Positions 17,154-25,884 of a stretch of DNA of 64,000 nucleotides are shown in pieces. This DNA is from Flavobacteriales bacterium. GTDB lineage: Bacteria; Bacteroidota; Bacteroidia; Flavobacteriales_E; Vicingaceae. Within the stretch, counting starts at the first letter, position 1. Every line of letters begins with the position of its first letter. Position numbers and translations under genes: made by a program. The notes below the pieces were generated by a model. That model searched no databases, was not told where the DNA came from, and saw only the letters and a list, made by a program, of their open reading frames with translations. The stretch covers positions 84,239 to 148,238 of the forward strand of contig JABTUP010000006.1 of NCBI GenBank assembly GCA_015075325.1. Reading direction: 5' to 3'.

Positions 17154-19040
17154 TTAAATTAACTCGATACTACGTTTGATAAATTTGGTCAACTCCTCGC
17201 CTTTTAGCATGTTTTGCGACAGCAATGCTAAATCGGCAGTTTGTTTAGCAATTTCTTTTTGTTTGTTGTTGTCTTTTTCCTTTAATAGTTTTGAAATTAA
17301 CGGATGATTAACATTTACCACCAAGTTATAGCTTTCAGGAAAAGCACCAAACATTCCGCCTCCACCCATTTTGCTCATTTCTTTCATTCTTCTAATAAAC
17401 TCAGGCTGAACAATGGTCATAGGCTGGTCGGTTTCGTTCATACTTTCAAATTGCACCGTGAATTTTTCTTTCGAAATTACTTCTTCAATAACTGGTTTTA
17501 ATTCCTCTTTTTCTTTATCGGATAATTTTGAAGGAATTTCTTCATTTTTATTGATTAACTTCTCAATAGTATCAGCATCTACACGAGTAAAAGTTGATTT
17601 TTCTACCTGCTGTTCTAAACGACCAACCAAATGAGAAGACAATGGTGAATCTAAAATAATTACCTCATAACCTTTATCTTTAGCCGATTGAATATAAGCG
17701 TGTTGTGTTTCAACATCACTGGTATAAAGCACTACTAATTTATCGTCTTTATCGGTTTGTAATGGTTTAATTTTTTCGGTTAGTTCGTCTAATGTAAGGT
17801 ATTTGCCATCAGTAGTTTTGTACAAAGCAAATTTTTGAGCTCTTTCATTAAATTTCTCGTCCGACAACATACCATATTCGATAAAAATTTTGATGTCATC
17901 CCATTTTTTCTCGAAATCTTCGCGGTCTTTTTTAAACAGTTCTTCTAATTTGTCGGCAACCTTTTTGGTAATGTGACTCGATATTTTCTTCACATTTCCA
18001 TCGCTTTGTAAGTACGAACGCGAAACATTCAACGGAATATCGGGTGAATCAATTACACCGTGTAAAAGCGTCAAGAAATCAGGCACAATACCTTCAACCG
18101 AATCGGTAATAAACACTTGGCGAGAGTACAATTGAATTTTATCTTTTTGTACTTCCATGTTCGGTTTAATTTTAGGGAAGTATAAAATTCCTGTTAAATT
18201 AAACGGATAATCTACATTTAAATGGATGTGAAACAACGATTCTTCGAAGTTAAAAGGATACAATTCTCTGTAGAAATTCTTGTAATCATCATCAGTTAAG
18301 GTTGATGGAGCTTTTGTCCATGCTGGAGTTGGGTTATTGATGATATTATCTACCTGAACTGCTTCTTTCTCAATATTGCCGTCTTTATCTTTTTTACCAG
18401 CAGCATTGTCAATATATTCGGTTTTTGTACCAAACTTAATAGCCACAGGCATAAACTTACAGTACTTCTCTAATAAGGTTTTGATTCTGCTTTCTTCTAA
18501 AAATTCGGTTGAATCTTCAGCAATGTGTAAAATAATATCGGTTCCTCGTTCGTTTTTTTCTGCTTCTTTTAACGAATACTCAGGACTTCCATCGCACTCC
18601 CAATGAGCAGCAGGTTCATCTTTATAGTTTTTTGAAAGTATTTCAACTCGCTCAGCAACCATAAAAGAAGAGTAAAAACCTAAACCAAACTTACCTATAA
18701 TGTTTCCTGTATCGGTTTTATCTTTAAACTTATTTACAAACTCCTCAGCACCAGAAAAAGCAATTTGGTTGATGTATTTTTTTATTTCTTCTTCGCTCAT
18801 ACCAATACCTTTATCTCTAACAGTAAGGGTTTTGGCACTTTTATCTAAAATTATTTCGATGGTATCGTTGCCAATTTCGCCTTTAAATTCACCCAACGAC
18901 GATAAAGCATGTAATTTTTTTGTTGCATCGGTAGCATTAGCAATAAGCTCTCTTAAAAAGATTTCATGATCGGAATACAAAAATTTTTTAATGATGGGAA
19001 AGATGTTTTCCGTTTGAACTTTAATTTTTCCTTTTGCCAT
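17154..19040 (-). CDS. htpG: Molecular chaperone HtpG (Hsp90)
   Basis: Encodes 628 residues. The N-terminal GHKL ATPase domain shows the helix with LRELIANATDATKKL (about 31-45), a DKGIGM loop and GKFGLGFYSSFMVA (about 115-128). The middle domain includes LYSRQVFITD and LPLNVSRSYLQ-type sequence (here DIPLNVSRSYLQ), and a C-terminal dimerisation domain follows. Hsp90 uses ATP to remodel client proteins in the cytosol. The length is normal for bacteria. No TAnnTTTG promoter is obvious in the 217 bp upstream, which could mean a different, stress-type promoter; that is inference. Confidence 0.97.
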   Translation of the reverse strand: MAKGKIKVQTENIFPIIKKFLYSDHEIFLRELIANATDATKKLHALSSLGEFKGEIGNDTIEIILDKSAKTLTVRDKGIGMSEEEIKKYINQIAFSGAEEFVNKFKDKTDTGNIIGKFGLGFYSSFMVAERVEILSKNYKDEPAAHWECDGSPEYSLKEAEKNERGTDIILHIAEDSTEFLEESRIKTLLEKYCKFMPVAIKFGTKTEYIDNAAGKKDKDGNIEKEAVQVDNIINNPTPAWTKAPSTLTDDDYKNFYRELYPFNFEESLFHIHLNVDYPFNLTGILYFPKIKPNMEVQKDKIQLYSRQVFITDSVEGIVPDFLTLLHGVIDSPDIPLNVSRSYLQSDGNVKKISSHITKKVADKLEELFKKDREDFEKKWDDIKIFIEYGMLSDEKFNERAQKFALYKTTDGKYLTLDELTEKIKPLQTDKDDKLVVLYTSDVETQHAYIQSAKDKGYEVIILDSPLSSHLVGRLEQQVEKSTFTRVDADTIEKLINKNEEIPSKLSDKEKEELKPVIEEVISKEKFTVQFESMNETDQPMTIVQPEFIRRMKEMSKMGGGGMFGAFPESYNLVVNVNHPLISKLLKEKDNNKQKEIAKQTADLALLSQNMLKGEELTKFIKRSIELI

Positions 19041-19257
19041 GGTTCTCTAAAATTTTAACTGTTAATACTATTTTAAAACAGGTTGGCATTAGTCAAAGCA
19101 TGTGCCATCATAAAAAAAATGACATTTTGACTGAAAATAACATAAATTAAGTACAAAAACGGCAAAGTTGGTTTAAAAAAATTAGGTAAAAAACCTATTT
19201 GGAATAATCATTTGTAATAGCTATATTCGTTGTATAGTTATAGATTAACTGCAAAAA
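19041..19257. other. AT-rich divergent spacer
   Basis: Spacer between htpG and the divergent small secreted gene. It contains the short inverted repeat aggt/aaaaa/acct near 19184-19196. The motif attaggtaaaa at 19181-19191 recurs at 19891-19901 upstream of the paralogous gene. No ORF was seen. Confidence 0.4.
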
Positions 19258-19830
19258 ATGATTAGGTTCGTGTTGTATATAATTTCAATTATAATTTTTG
19301 CTACAACAAAGTTGTCGGCTCAAATTGAAGCAGTTTATATACAAGATAGAGTTGAAATTACATGGACTTATACCGAATGTAACCAACTGAGCCACTTTAT
19401 TATCGAAAAATCGAAAAACGGAACAGCTTTTCGTGAATTTTTAAAAGTTAAAAATGGCGGGATGTGCAATGTTAATCTTGAAACCGACCACACTCCATAC
19501 AATGGAACTTCGTATTACAGAATAAGGTATGTTAATAAAAACGGAACTTATTTTTACAGTGAAACCATAACGGTAAAAAAATCTGACAACAATTATCAAT
19601 TCAACAGTAAATTAAAAGGATTTAATGCATTAAACATTTTGGTTGTGTTAAAGGAAAAATCAAATGGTGAATTTTTTGCTAAACTTAATATTCAAGAAGT
19701 TGGTGGTAAACTAATAAGTGAAACACTAAACGAAAACATAAAAGATGGCGAGTATATTATCATTGCTTCTGAAAACGACTCTTTAGTTGGAAATGTTTTA
19801 ACCGTATTCAATCAAAATCCAGATAAATAG
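19258..19830 (+). CDS. Secreted protein made of a T9SS-type Fn3-like module (paralogue 1)
   Basis: Encodes 190 residues. A signal peptide (about 1-21) ends KLSAQ. Residues about 22-107 match the Fn3-like module that normally stands just before a T9SS sorting domain: VEITWTYTECNQLSHFIIEKS, then SYYRIRYVNKNGTYFYSETITV. The same module is seen in this window at residues ~1210-1300 of the 1394-residue T9SS protein. The remaining ~80 residues (LNILVVLKEKS, EFFAKLNIQE, GEYIIIASENDSLVGN) are not a recognisable sorting domain. I do not recognise a named family for the whole protein. It is the first of two tandem paralogues and was probably secreted to the periplasm or surface. Confidence 0.75.
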   Translation: MIRFVLYIISIIIFATTKLSAQIEAVYIQDRVEITWTYTECNQLSHFIIEKSKNGTAFREFLKVKNGGMCNVNLETDHTPYNGTSYYRIRYVNKNGTYFYSETITVKKSDNNYQFNSKLKGFNALNILVVLKEKSNGEFFAKLNIQEVGGKLISETLNENIKDGEYIIIASENDSLVGNVLTVFNQNPDK

Positions 19831-19971
19831 AGCCTTTCAACTTTTTACTTTATTTAACTAAGTAAAAATTACGGCTTAATTACTAAACAGATTAGGTAAA
19901 ACAACTGTATTATTTAGCTGCTTTGCTGTGGAAATTTGTATCATTCATTTAACTATTAAATTTTAAAAACG

Positions 19972-20574
19972 ATGTTACGAATTTTAATTATTGTGATTAG
20001 CCTTTTATACATTTCGAAAAATGCAAACGCTAATATTGAAGCTATTTATGTTGAAAATAGTGTCCAAATCAAATGGACTTGTATTGAACAAAATAATGTC
20101 AGTTACTTTATTATTGAAAAATCTAAAAATGGCAAACATTTTAAAAAATTATCTATGGTAACTACAGGAAAAGGTTATCATTCATTTATTGAAACAGACC
20201 CGACTCCTTTTCATGGTATTTCATTTTACAGAATTTGTTATGTAAATACAGATGGAACAATGTACTATAGTGAAATTGTATCCATTAGAAAATTGAATGA
20301 ATTAAAGCAATTGCCGTCGAAATTAAAAAATACTTCTACGCTTAACACTTTAGTCATTTTAAAAGACAAATCAAACAATGAGTTTTATGCAAAACTGAAC
20401 ATTAAGGAAACCAAAGGTGTTTTGATTTGTGAAACATTAAATGAAGAAATAAAAACTGGTGAATTTGTTATTGTCGCTTCCGAAAGTGATGAATTGGTTG
20501 GTAATAAAATCGTTATTTTCAATAGAAATCCTATTGGTTTTTCTGACGGTAAGCAGAACACAATATCCCAGTAG
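19972..20574 (+). CDS. Secreted protein made of a T9SS-type Fn3-like module (paralogue 2)
   Basis: Encodes 200 residues with the same plan as the gene before it: a signal peptide (about 1-20), an Fn3-like module with VQIKWTCIEQNNVSYFIIEKS and SFYRICYVNTDGTMYYSEIV, and a C-terminal part with LNTLVILKDKSNNEFYAKLNI and GEFVIVASESDELVGN. The two proteins are clearly homologous along their whole length but have diverged. An 11-bp motif (attaggtaaaa) occurs about 80 nt before both start codons, so the duplication probably included the promoter region. The last 44 bp overlap the end of the convergent RNA methyltransferase gene. Confidence 0.75.
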   Translation: MLRILIIVISLLYISKNANANIEAIYVENSVQIKWTCIEQNNVSYFIIEKSKNGKHFKKLSMVTTGKGYHSFIETDPTPFHGISFYRICYVNTDGTMYYSEIVSIRKLNELKQLPSKLKNTSTLNTLVILKDKSNNEFYAKLNIKETKGVLICETLNEEIKTGEFVIVASESDELVGNKIVIFNRNPIGFSDGKQNTISQ

Positions 20575-21256
20575 CCACAGCTACATTTAACGATTCGGCA
20601 CCTCCAAATTTTGGAATCATTACTTTATTTGTAATAAAAGGAGTTAATTCTTTAGAAATACCAAACGATTCGCTACCCATTAGCAAAAATGCTTTTTTAT
20701 CTTGTATTGGTTTTTCATAAATATTTTCTCCTTCTAACATTGCTCCATAAACAGGAATAGCGTTGTTTTGCTGGAAAAATTCAAGTAAATTGACATACGT
20801 TACATTGGCTCTAAAAATTGAACCCATTGTTGCTTGCACCACTTTTGGATTGTACACATCAACACATTCATTAGAACACACAATGGCATGTATACCAAAC
20901 CAGTCGGCAGTTCTAATAATGGTTCCTAAATTACCTGGGTCTTTAACATTATCTAAAACCAATACAAAATTTGATTTAGACAAATCTGCCTGTTGTTTCT
21001 TTTGTTTGGCTACAGCCAAAAAATTACTTGGAGTTGATAAAGCAGAAATGGACTTCATTTCTTTTTCATTGATTTCAATAGCTTCAAAACCTTTTACTCG
21101 ATTGCCTTTAACCACAAAAACAAATTCAATTTCAAAATCCGATTGAATAAGTTCTTCAACCATTTTTTCGCCTTCAACCAAAAAAGTTCCGTGTTGTGCA
21201 CGGAACTTTTTTTGTTGTAATGAGTTAATGTATTTTTTTTGATTGATGCTTAACAC
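20531..21256 (-). CDS. TrmH/SpoU family RNA 2'-O-methyltransferase
   Basis: Encodes 241 residues. The N-terminal substrate-binding part (about 1-95) has LQQKKFRAQHGTFLVEGEKM. The SPOUT domain (about 100-241) contains motif 1 LDNVKDPGNLGTIIRTADWFG, motif 2 LLMGSESFGIS and motif 3 IPKFGGAESLNVAVATGILC, which form the trefoil-knot AdoMet site. The enzyme probably methylates a ribose in 23S rRNA or tRNA; the exact site cannot be told from sequence. It is downstream of the OmpA-like gene on the same strand, separated by 144 bp of hairpin repeats. Its 3' end overlaps the convergent neighbour by 44 bp. Confidence 0.93.
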   Translation of the reverse strand: MLSINQKKYINSLQQKKFRAQHGTFLVEGEKMVEELIQSDFEIEFVFVVKGNRVKGFEAIEINEKEMKSISALSTPSNFLAVAKQKKQQADLSKSNFVLVLDNVKDPGNLGTIIRTADWFGIHAIVCSNECVDVYNPKVVQATMGSIFRANVTYVNLLEFFQQNNAIPVYGAMLEGENIYEKPIQDKKAFLLMGSESFGISKELTPFITNKVMIPKFGGAESLNVAVATGILCSAYRQKNQ

Positions 21257-21400
21257 AATGGTTTCTGGTTTCTAGTTTCTGGTTTTTCGCAATCCCGAAA
21301 GCTTTCGGGAGCTAAGTTTGCTAAGTTATTTTCTTTTGACTTCGGTTTTCGTTCCTCTACGAAGCCCCTCCTTCGGAGGGGTTGGGGAGGCTTCTTCCAA
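21257..21400. repeat. Intergenic hairpin repeats and stuttered spacer
   Basis: 21259-21287 is a stutter of tttctggtttctagtttctgg. 21294-21309 is the 16-bp palindrome cccgaaag/ctttcggg. 21365-21381 is the hairpin cccctcc/ttc/ggagggg, followed by ggggagg. The last resembles elements near 45301 and 50037. No gene was seen. Confidence 0.75.
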
Positions 21401-23503
21401 CTAATTCCCTAACACTTTAAACTCTGTTCTTCTGTTTTTTTGGTGGCAATCGCAATCGTCGTTTCTTGTTTCTCCACATTCTGTGTATTTCGAACAATCG
21501 TCAATTGGTTTGGTTTCTCCGTATCCAACCGATTTAAATCGTTCTTTTTTAATACCTTTTGTAACTAAATAATTAACCACCGCATTTGCTCTTTTTTGAG
21601 AAAGATTTTTGTTGTAAACATCGCTACCTCTAGTATCGGTATGGCTCGAAATTTCTACTTTAATGGTTGTATTTTCTTTTAATATTTGAACCAGATTATC
21701 TAATTCTTTAGTTGATTCAGCTCTTAATGTAGCTTTATCCCAATCGTAATAAATATTGTTTAAAACAAAAGAGCGACCTGGTTCTAAAGGTTTTAAATCT
21801 TTTGGTTTACCAGCATTTGCTGTAAATAAAGTGTCGATGGTTTTTAATTCGCCGCTTAATGTGCGATTTAACACTTCTTGTAATCCAATATTGTTTTTTG
21901 CAATAAGATCTTTATCGCTGTATATTCTAAAATCTTTGTACAATTCAATGTATTCTGTAATTTCTTCTAGGTTAATCGAATCACGTGCAATTTCTCCATT
22001 CTCAAGCTCTACTTCAATCTCATATCTTCCTGGAGTTAATGCCATCACATATTTTCCTGTTTCATCATTCGATTTAAATGTTCCTTCTAATTCGCCTTCG
22101 GTTGCTTTAAACAGGCTCATCATTGAACCTATCGGAGCATCGTTAAAATATACATTTCCTAATAAAAGAGCAAGAACTGGTTTACCAACTTTACCTGCTA
22201 AAATTCTAAAAATATCTTGTTCTCCTATACTTTTTTCACCAGCACCTGAGTAATATCCTGTTTTTCCATCAGCAGCTAACACAAAATACCTATCATCATT
22301 AATGGTATTTATTGGATATCCCATGTTTTGAGGGTCGCCAAAAGAATTGTACTCATCTAATTTACTGTAGAAAATATCGTATCCTCCAATACTGGTATGT
22401 CCTTCTGAGCTAAAGTAAAATGTTTGGTTATCTGGATGTATAAAAGGAGCATCATCATTATAAGTTGTGTTGATTTTTGCTCCTAAATTTTGAACATTTC
22501 CCCAACTTCCATCTTCTTGTAATTCTGCTTTATAGATATCTCTACCTCCATTACCTCCAACTCTATCGCTAGCAAAATACAATGTTTTTCCGTTTGCCGA
22601 CAAACTCGCACTACCTTCCCAACTGTCTTTTTTGTTTACATCGCCTTTCAAAGGTTCTGGTTTCGACCAATCTTTACCTTTTAATTTACTTACATAAATA
22701 TCACCGTTGTTGTTGTTTTCACTTTTGTAGATAAACAAGGTTTGTCCATCAACAGAAAGAGCTATTGCAGCATCATGTCCATCGGTATTAATGTTATCGC
22801 CAATGCTAACTGGTTCAGTCCATTCTCCGTTTTTGTTGTAAGAAATAAATACATCTTCAGTATAACTTTCGGAGTTCATTGAAACAGGTAGTTTGTCAGC
22901 ACCTTTACTTTTTATCCCTCTGTAGGTATAAATCATTACCGATTCATCAGCAGAAATAACCGGTACATATTCGGAATATTGAGAGTTTACTGGAGCTTGA
23001 ACATTTTCAATGATGTTTTCTTGAATGGTATCGCTTAAAATTTCTATGGCATTTTTACAATTTTGAATCATTTTTTGTGCTGAGGCTTGTTCTTCAGCTT
23101 CTTCAGGAGTGCTTCTGGTTAAGTACATGTTAAACAATTCTAAAGCTTTATCAAATTGATAATTAACTGCATAAGCTCTTGCTAAATAGAAATTAACTAA
23201 ATTGTATTCAGGATTGGTTGTTTTAACTTGCTCAATTATTTCTATTGATTTGGTTTTTTCGTTGGGAGAATAGCTATAGCAAATACCCATCATTAATTTG
23301 TAATACAAGTCGGATGGTTTGTACTCGTACAATTGCTTATACTTATCTAACGCATCAATATATTTACCATCTTCAAAATCTAAATCAGCCCTATCTAATA
23401 ATTCTTTGGCAGTTTTATTGTTAAGAGAAGTTGCTTCTTGTGAAAATAGTTGAACGGAAAAAACAAAGAAAAGAATAGTTAATAAACAAGTTATTTTTTT
23501 CAT
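21401..23503 (-). CDS. OmpA-family protein with TPR and PD40 propeller (PorE-like layout)
   Basis: Encodes 700 residues. A signal peptide (1-21, ending LFSQ) lacks a lipobox. TPR units (about 26-150) are followed by WD40-like PD40 repeats (about 170-430; e.g. GKTLYFASDRVGGNGGRDIY and FYFSSEGHTSIGGYDIF) and a small carboxypeptidase-regulatory-like domain (about 455-520). The C-terminal OmpA peptidoglycan-binding domain (about 585-700) has YYDWDKATLRAES and SSHTDTRGSDVYNKNLSQKRA. It therefore likely sits in the periplasm holding peptidoglycan while binding an outer-membrane partner. The same layout is found in PorE of the T9SS, but many paralogues exist, so this is not a firm assignment. It lies divergent to the TamA-like gene. 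Confidence 0.88.
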   Translation of the reverse strand: MKKITCLLTILFFVFSVQLFSQEATSLNNKTAKELLDRADLDFEDGKYIDALDKYKQLYEYKPSDLYYKLMMGICYSYSPNEKTKSIEIIEQVKTTNPEYNLVNFYLARAYAVNYQFDKALELFNMYLTRSTPEEAEEQASAQKMIQNCKNAIEILSDTIQENIIENVQAPVNSQYSEYVPVISADESVMIYTYRGIKSKGADKLPVSMNSESYTEDVFISYNKNGEWTEPVSIGDNINTDGHDAAIALSVDGQTLFIYKSENNNNGDIYVSKLKGKDWSKPEPLKGDVNKKDSWEGSASLSANGKTLYFASDRVGGNGGRDIYKAELQEDGSWGNVQNLGAKINTTYNDDAPFIHPDNQTFYFSSEGHTSIGGYDIFYSKLDEYNSFGDPQNMGYPINTINDDRYFVLAADGKTGYYSGAGEKSIGEQDIFRILAGKVGKPVLALLLGNVYFNDAPIGSMMSLFKATEGELEGTFKSNDETGKYVMALTPGRYEIEVELENGEIARDSINLEEITEYIELYKDFRIYSDKDLIAKNNIGLQEVLNRTLSGELKTIDTLFTANAGKPKDLKPLEPGRSFVLNNIYYDWDKATLRAESTKELDNLVQILKENTTIKVEISSHTDTRGSDVYNKNLSQKRANAVVNYLVTKGIKKERFKSVGYGETKPIDDCSKYTECGETRNDDCDCHQKNRRTEFKVLGN

Positions 23504-23549
23504 ATTGGTATAGTTAATAATAGTTATTTTGCATTTTGTTTAATTAATG

Positions 23550-23557
23550 CAAACATA
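23550..23557 (-). promoter_or_regulatory. -7 element TATGTTTG, OmpA-like gene
   Basis: Matches TAnnTTTG on the minus strand, 47 nt before the ATG at 23503. This is farther than most such boxes in the window, so it is a weaker call. Confidence 0.4.
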
Positions 23558-23580
23558 ATCAATTCTATAGAATATAAAAA

Positions 23581-25884
23581 TTGATTTTAAAAACTAGTAA
23601 AATATTATCTACGCAACGTGTTTCAATTTTATTAATTGGAACAATTTTATTTTTATTTAGTTGTAACCCAACAAAAACATTAAAAGAAAACGAAATTTTT
23701 TTAAAAAAAAATAAAATAACTGTTGACAACAGCAAAATTGATAAAGATGAACTAGAAGAAATAATTAAACAACATCCCAATAAAAAGATTTTAGGTGTTT
23801 TTCGTTTTCATCTTGGTGTTTATAACCTTTACAGCAAAAAACAAAACAGTAAGATTAAAGAAAATATTGGCGAACCTCCTGTAATATTTGATTCGCTTCA
23901 AACCGAAAGAAGCGTTAAGCAACTTGGTCTCTATTTAAACAACAAAGGTTATTTTAAAAACCGTGTTACAACAGAAAATGTTATTAAAAAACAAAAACTA
24001 ACTCAAACCTACAAAATTGAATCTGGTCCTTCTTATTACATCAATAATATTAAACATCAAATTGAAGATAAAGAAATAGAATCTTATATTTTATCTAAAA
24101 ACCAGTTTTCGCTATTAAAAATTGGAGAAAATTTTGACATTGATATTTTAGAAAAAGAACGTGAGCGTATTAACAACCTTTTAAAAGACAATGGTTATTT
24201 TAATTTTTCTACCAATTATATAAAATATAAAGTAGATACCACTATGGGCAACAATAAAGTAAATTTAATTGTTGAAGTGCTTCCAAAAAAAGAATTTATA
24301 AATGATAGTACAGCATTAAAAACCCAACATGAAAAATACGCACTTAATGAAACCACTATTTTTATTGGGAGCAAATCAAAAATTGAGCAAACTTCAAATT
24401 TCGACACCATTTATCACAACAATACATCTATCGTTTACACCGACAAGCTCAAATTTAAACCCAAAGTTTTAACCAACACTTTAGATTACAAACCAAAAGA
24501 TACCTATTCGCTTCAAGAACAAAACTATACCTATAAACAATTATCTGAGCTCCGGCTTTTTAAAAACATTTCATTTATTTATGAAGAAATTGATTCGAAT
24601 CGTTTAAATGTTAACATTTATTTGAATCCGCTCATTCTAAAATCGTTTACTTTAGAAGGTGTTGGAACAAATACAGGTGGCGACTTAGGAGTTGAGGGAA
24701 ATGTTATTTATCAAAACAAAAACATTTTTAGAGGTGCAGAATTTTTAAGCGTAAAACTTAAAGGAGGATTAGAAATTCAGCGAGTAATAGGTGTTTCGAC
24801 TGGTGGTGATAACGAAATTTTAGGAACTCCCTTTAACACCTTAGAATTTGGACCTGAAATAAGCTTAGAAATTCCTCGCTTTTTGGTTCCATTCAATACC
24901 CGAAGAATTTCTAAAAGGGCAAATCCTAAAACCATTATTGCTACTTCGTTAAATTGGCAGCAACGACCTGAATACTCAAGAAATTTAATTCAAGGAAGCT
25001 TTGGTTATGCCTGGAGTGAAAATCAATACAAAAAACATTTTTTAACTCCGTTTAACATCTCATTTGTTAAACTTGATTTAACTACCGAGTTTAGAGATAA
25101 CATTATTGCTGAAAACAATCCGTTTTTATTAAATTCCTATACCGACCATTTTATTAGTGCAATACAATACAGTTTTATATTTAACAATCAAGACTTTATA
25201 CACAAAAACAATTACCAGTACTTTAGGTTTAATGCCGAAACTTCGGGTAATTTATTATCAAACTATTATCGCTTGACCGATACTCCAAAAGATGAAGTAA
25301 CCAAAAGTTATTCCTTTGCGGGAATTAGGTATGCAGAATATGTAAAATCGGATGTTGATTTAAGGTTATATCAAACATTTGATGCTGCTTCATTGGTTGA
25401 ACGATTTTATGCTGGTGTTGGTGTTCCTTACGGCAATCTTGATGTGCTTCCTTTCGAAAAAAGTTTTTTTGGTGGTGGTTCAAACGGCATTAGAGCTTGG
25501 CCTGCCAGAAGATTGGGGCCTGGTTCATTATCCGATTCGCTTATTAATAACGTAAATCAAATTGGAGAACTTAAAATTGAAGCCAACATTGAGTATCGTT
25601 TTGATATTACCAAACTTTTTGAGGGTGCATTTTTTATTGATGCAGGAAATATTTGGATTTTAAAAGAAGACCCAAAGCGTCCGAATGCCGAAATAAAGCT
25701 AAATAGATTATATAGAGATTTAGCTATAGGTGGTGGTTTTGGTTTACGTCTCGATTTTAGTTTTTTTATTTTCCGATTTGATATTGCTACACCTTTTAAA
25801 GACCCATCGAAAAACAATCCTGAAAAATACCAAGTAGAATTAAAGAAAACTACCCTTAACTTAGGTATTGGATATCCATTCTAA
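23581..25884 (+). CDS. BamA/TamA-family outer-membrane lipoprotein (TamL-like)
   Basis: Encodes 767 residues from a TTG at 23581; no ATG is in frame before the lipobox. The lipobox LFLFSC places the acylated cysteine at residue 28. POTRA-like segments (about 40-350) precede a 16-stranded-type barrel (about 360-767). The barrel shows FFGGGSNGIRAWPARRLGPG (about 635-654), the equivalent of the conserved RG motif of loop 6, and ends in YPF with an aromatic last residue. A lipid-anchored TamA (TamL) is the known Bacteroidota form; it acts with TamB in lipid or protein delivery to the outer membrane. A TamB gene is not adjacent here. The stop abuts the convergent E1 gene. Confidence 0.88.
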   Translation: MILKTSKILSTQRVSILLIGTILFLFSCNPTKTLKENEIFLKKNKITVDNSKIDKDELEEIIKQHPNKKILGVFRFHLGVYNLYSKKQNSKIKENIGEPPVIFDSLQTERSVKQLGLYLNNKGYFKNRVTTENVIKKQKLTQTYKIESGPSYYINNIKHQIEDKEIESYILSKNQFSLLKIGENFDIDILEKERERINNLLKDNGYFNFSTNYIKYKVDTTMGNNKVNLIVEVLPKKEFINDSTALKTQHEKYALNETTIFIGSKSKIEQTSNFDTIYHNNTSIVYTDKLKFKPKVLTNTLDYKPKDTYSLQEQNYTYKQLSELRLFKNISFIYEEIDSNRLNVNIYLNPLILKSFTLEGVGTNTGGDLGVEGNVIYQNKNIFRGAEFLSVKLKGGLEIQRVIGVSTGGDNEILGTPFNTLEFGPEISLEIPRFLVPFNTRRISKRANPKTIIATSLNWQQRPEYSRNLIQGSFGYAWSENQYKKHFLTPFNISFVKLDLTTEFRDNIIAENNPFLLNSYTDHFISAIQYSFIFNNQDFIHKNNYQYFRFNAETSGNLLSNYYRLTDTPKDEVTKSYSFAGIRYAEYVKSDVDLRLYQTFDAASLVERFYAGVGVPYGNLDVLPFEKSFFGGGSNGIRAWPARRLGPGSLSDSLINNVNQIGELKIEANIEYRFDITKLFEGAFFIDAGNIWILKEDPKRPNAEIKLNRLYRDLAIGGGFGLRLDFSFFIFRFDIATPFKDPSKNNPEKYQVELKKTTLNLGIGYPF

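Noticed and set aside
21756..22253. A 165-codon open frame on the plus strand
   Set aside because: It is antisense to the OmpA/PD40 gene and has no promoter or recognised domain.
21401..23503. Assignment as T9SS component PorE
   Set aside because: The domain order fits, but many OmpA/PD40 paralogues share it, no other T9SS core genes are nearby and no lipobox is present; kept as PorE-like only.
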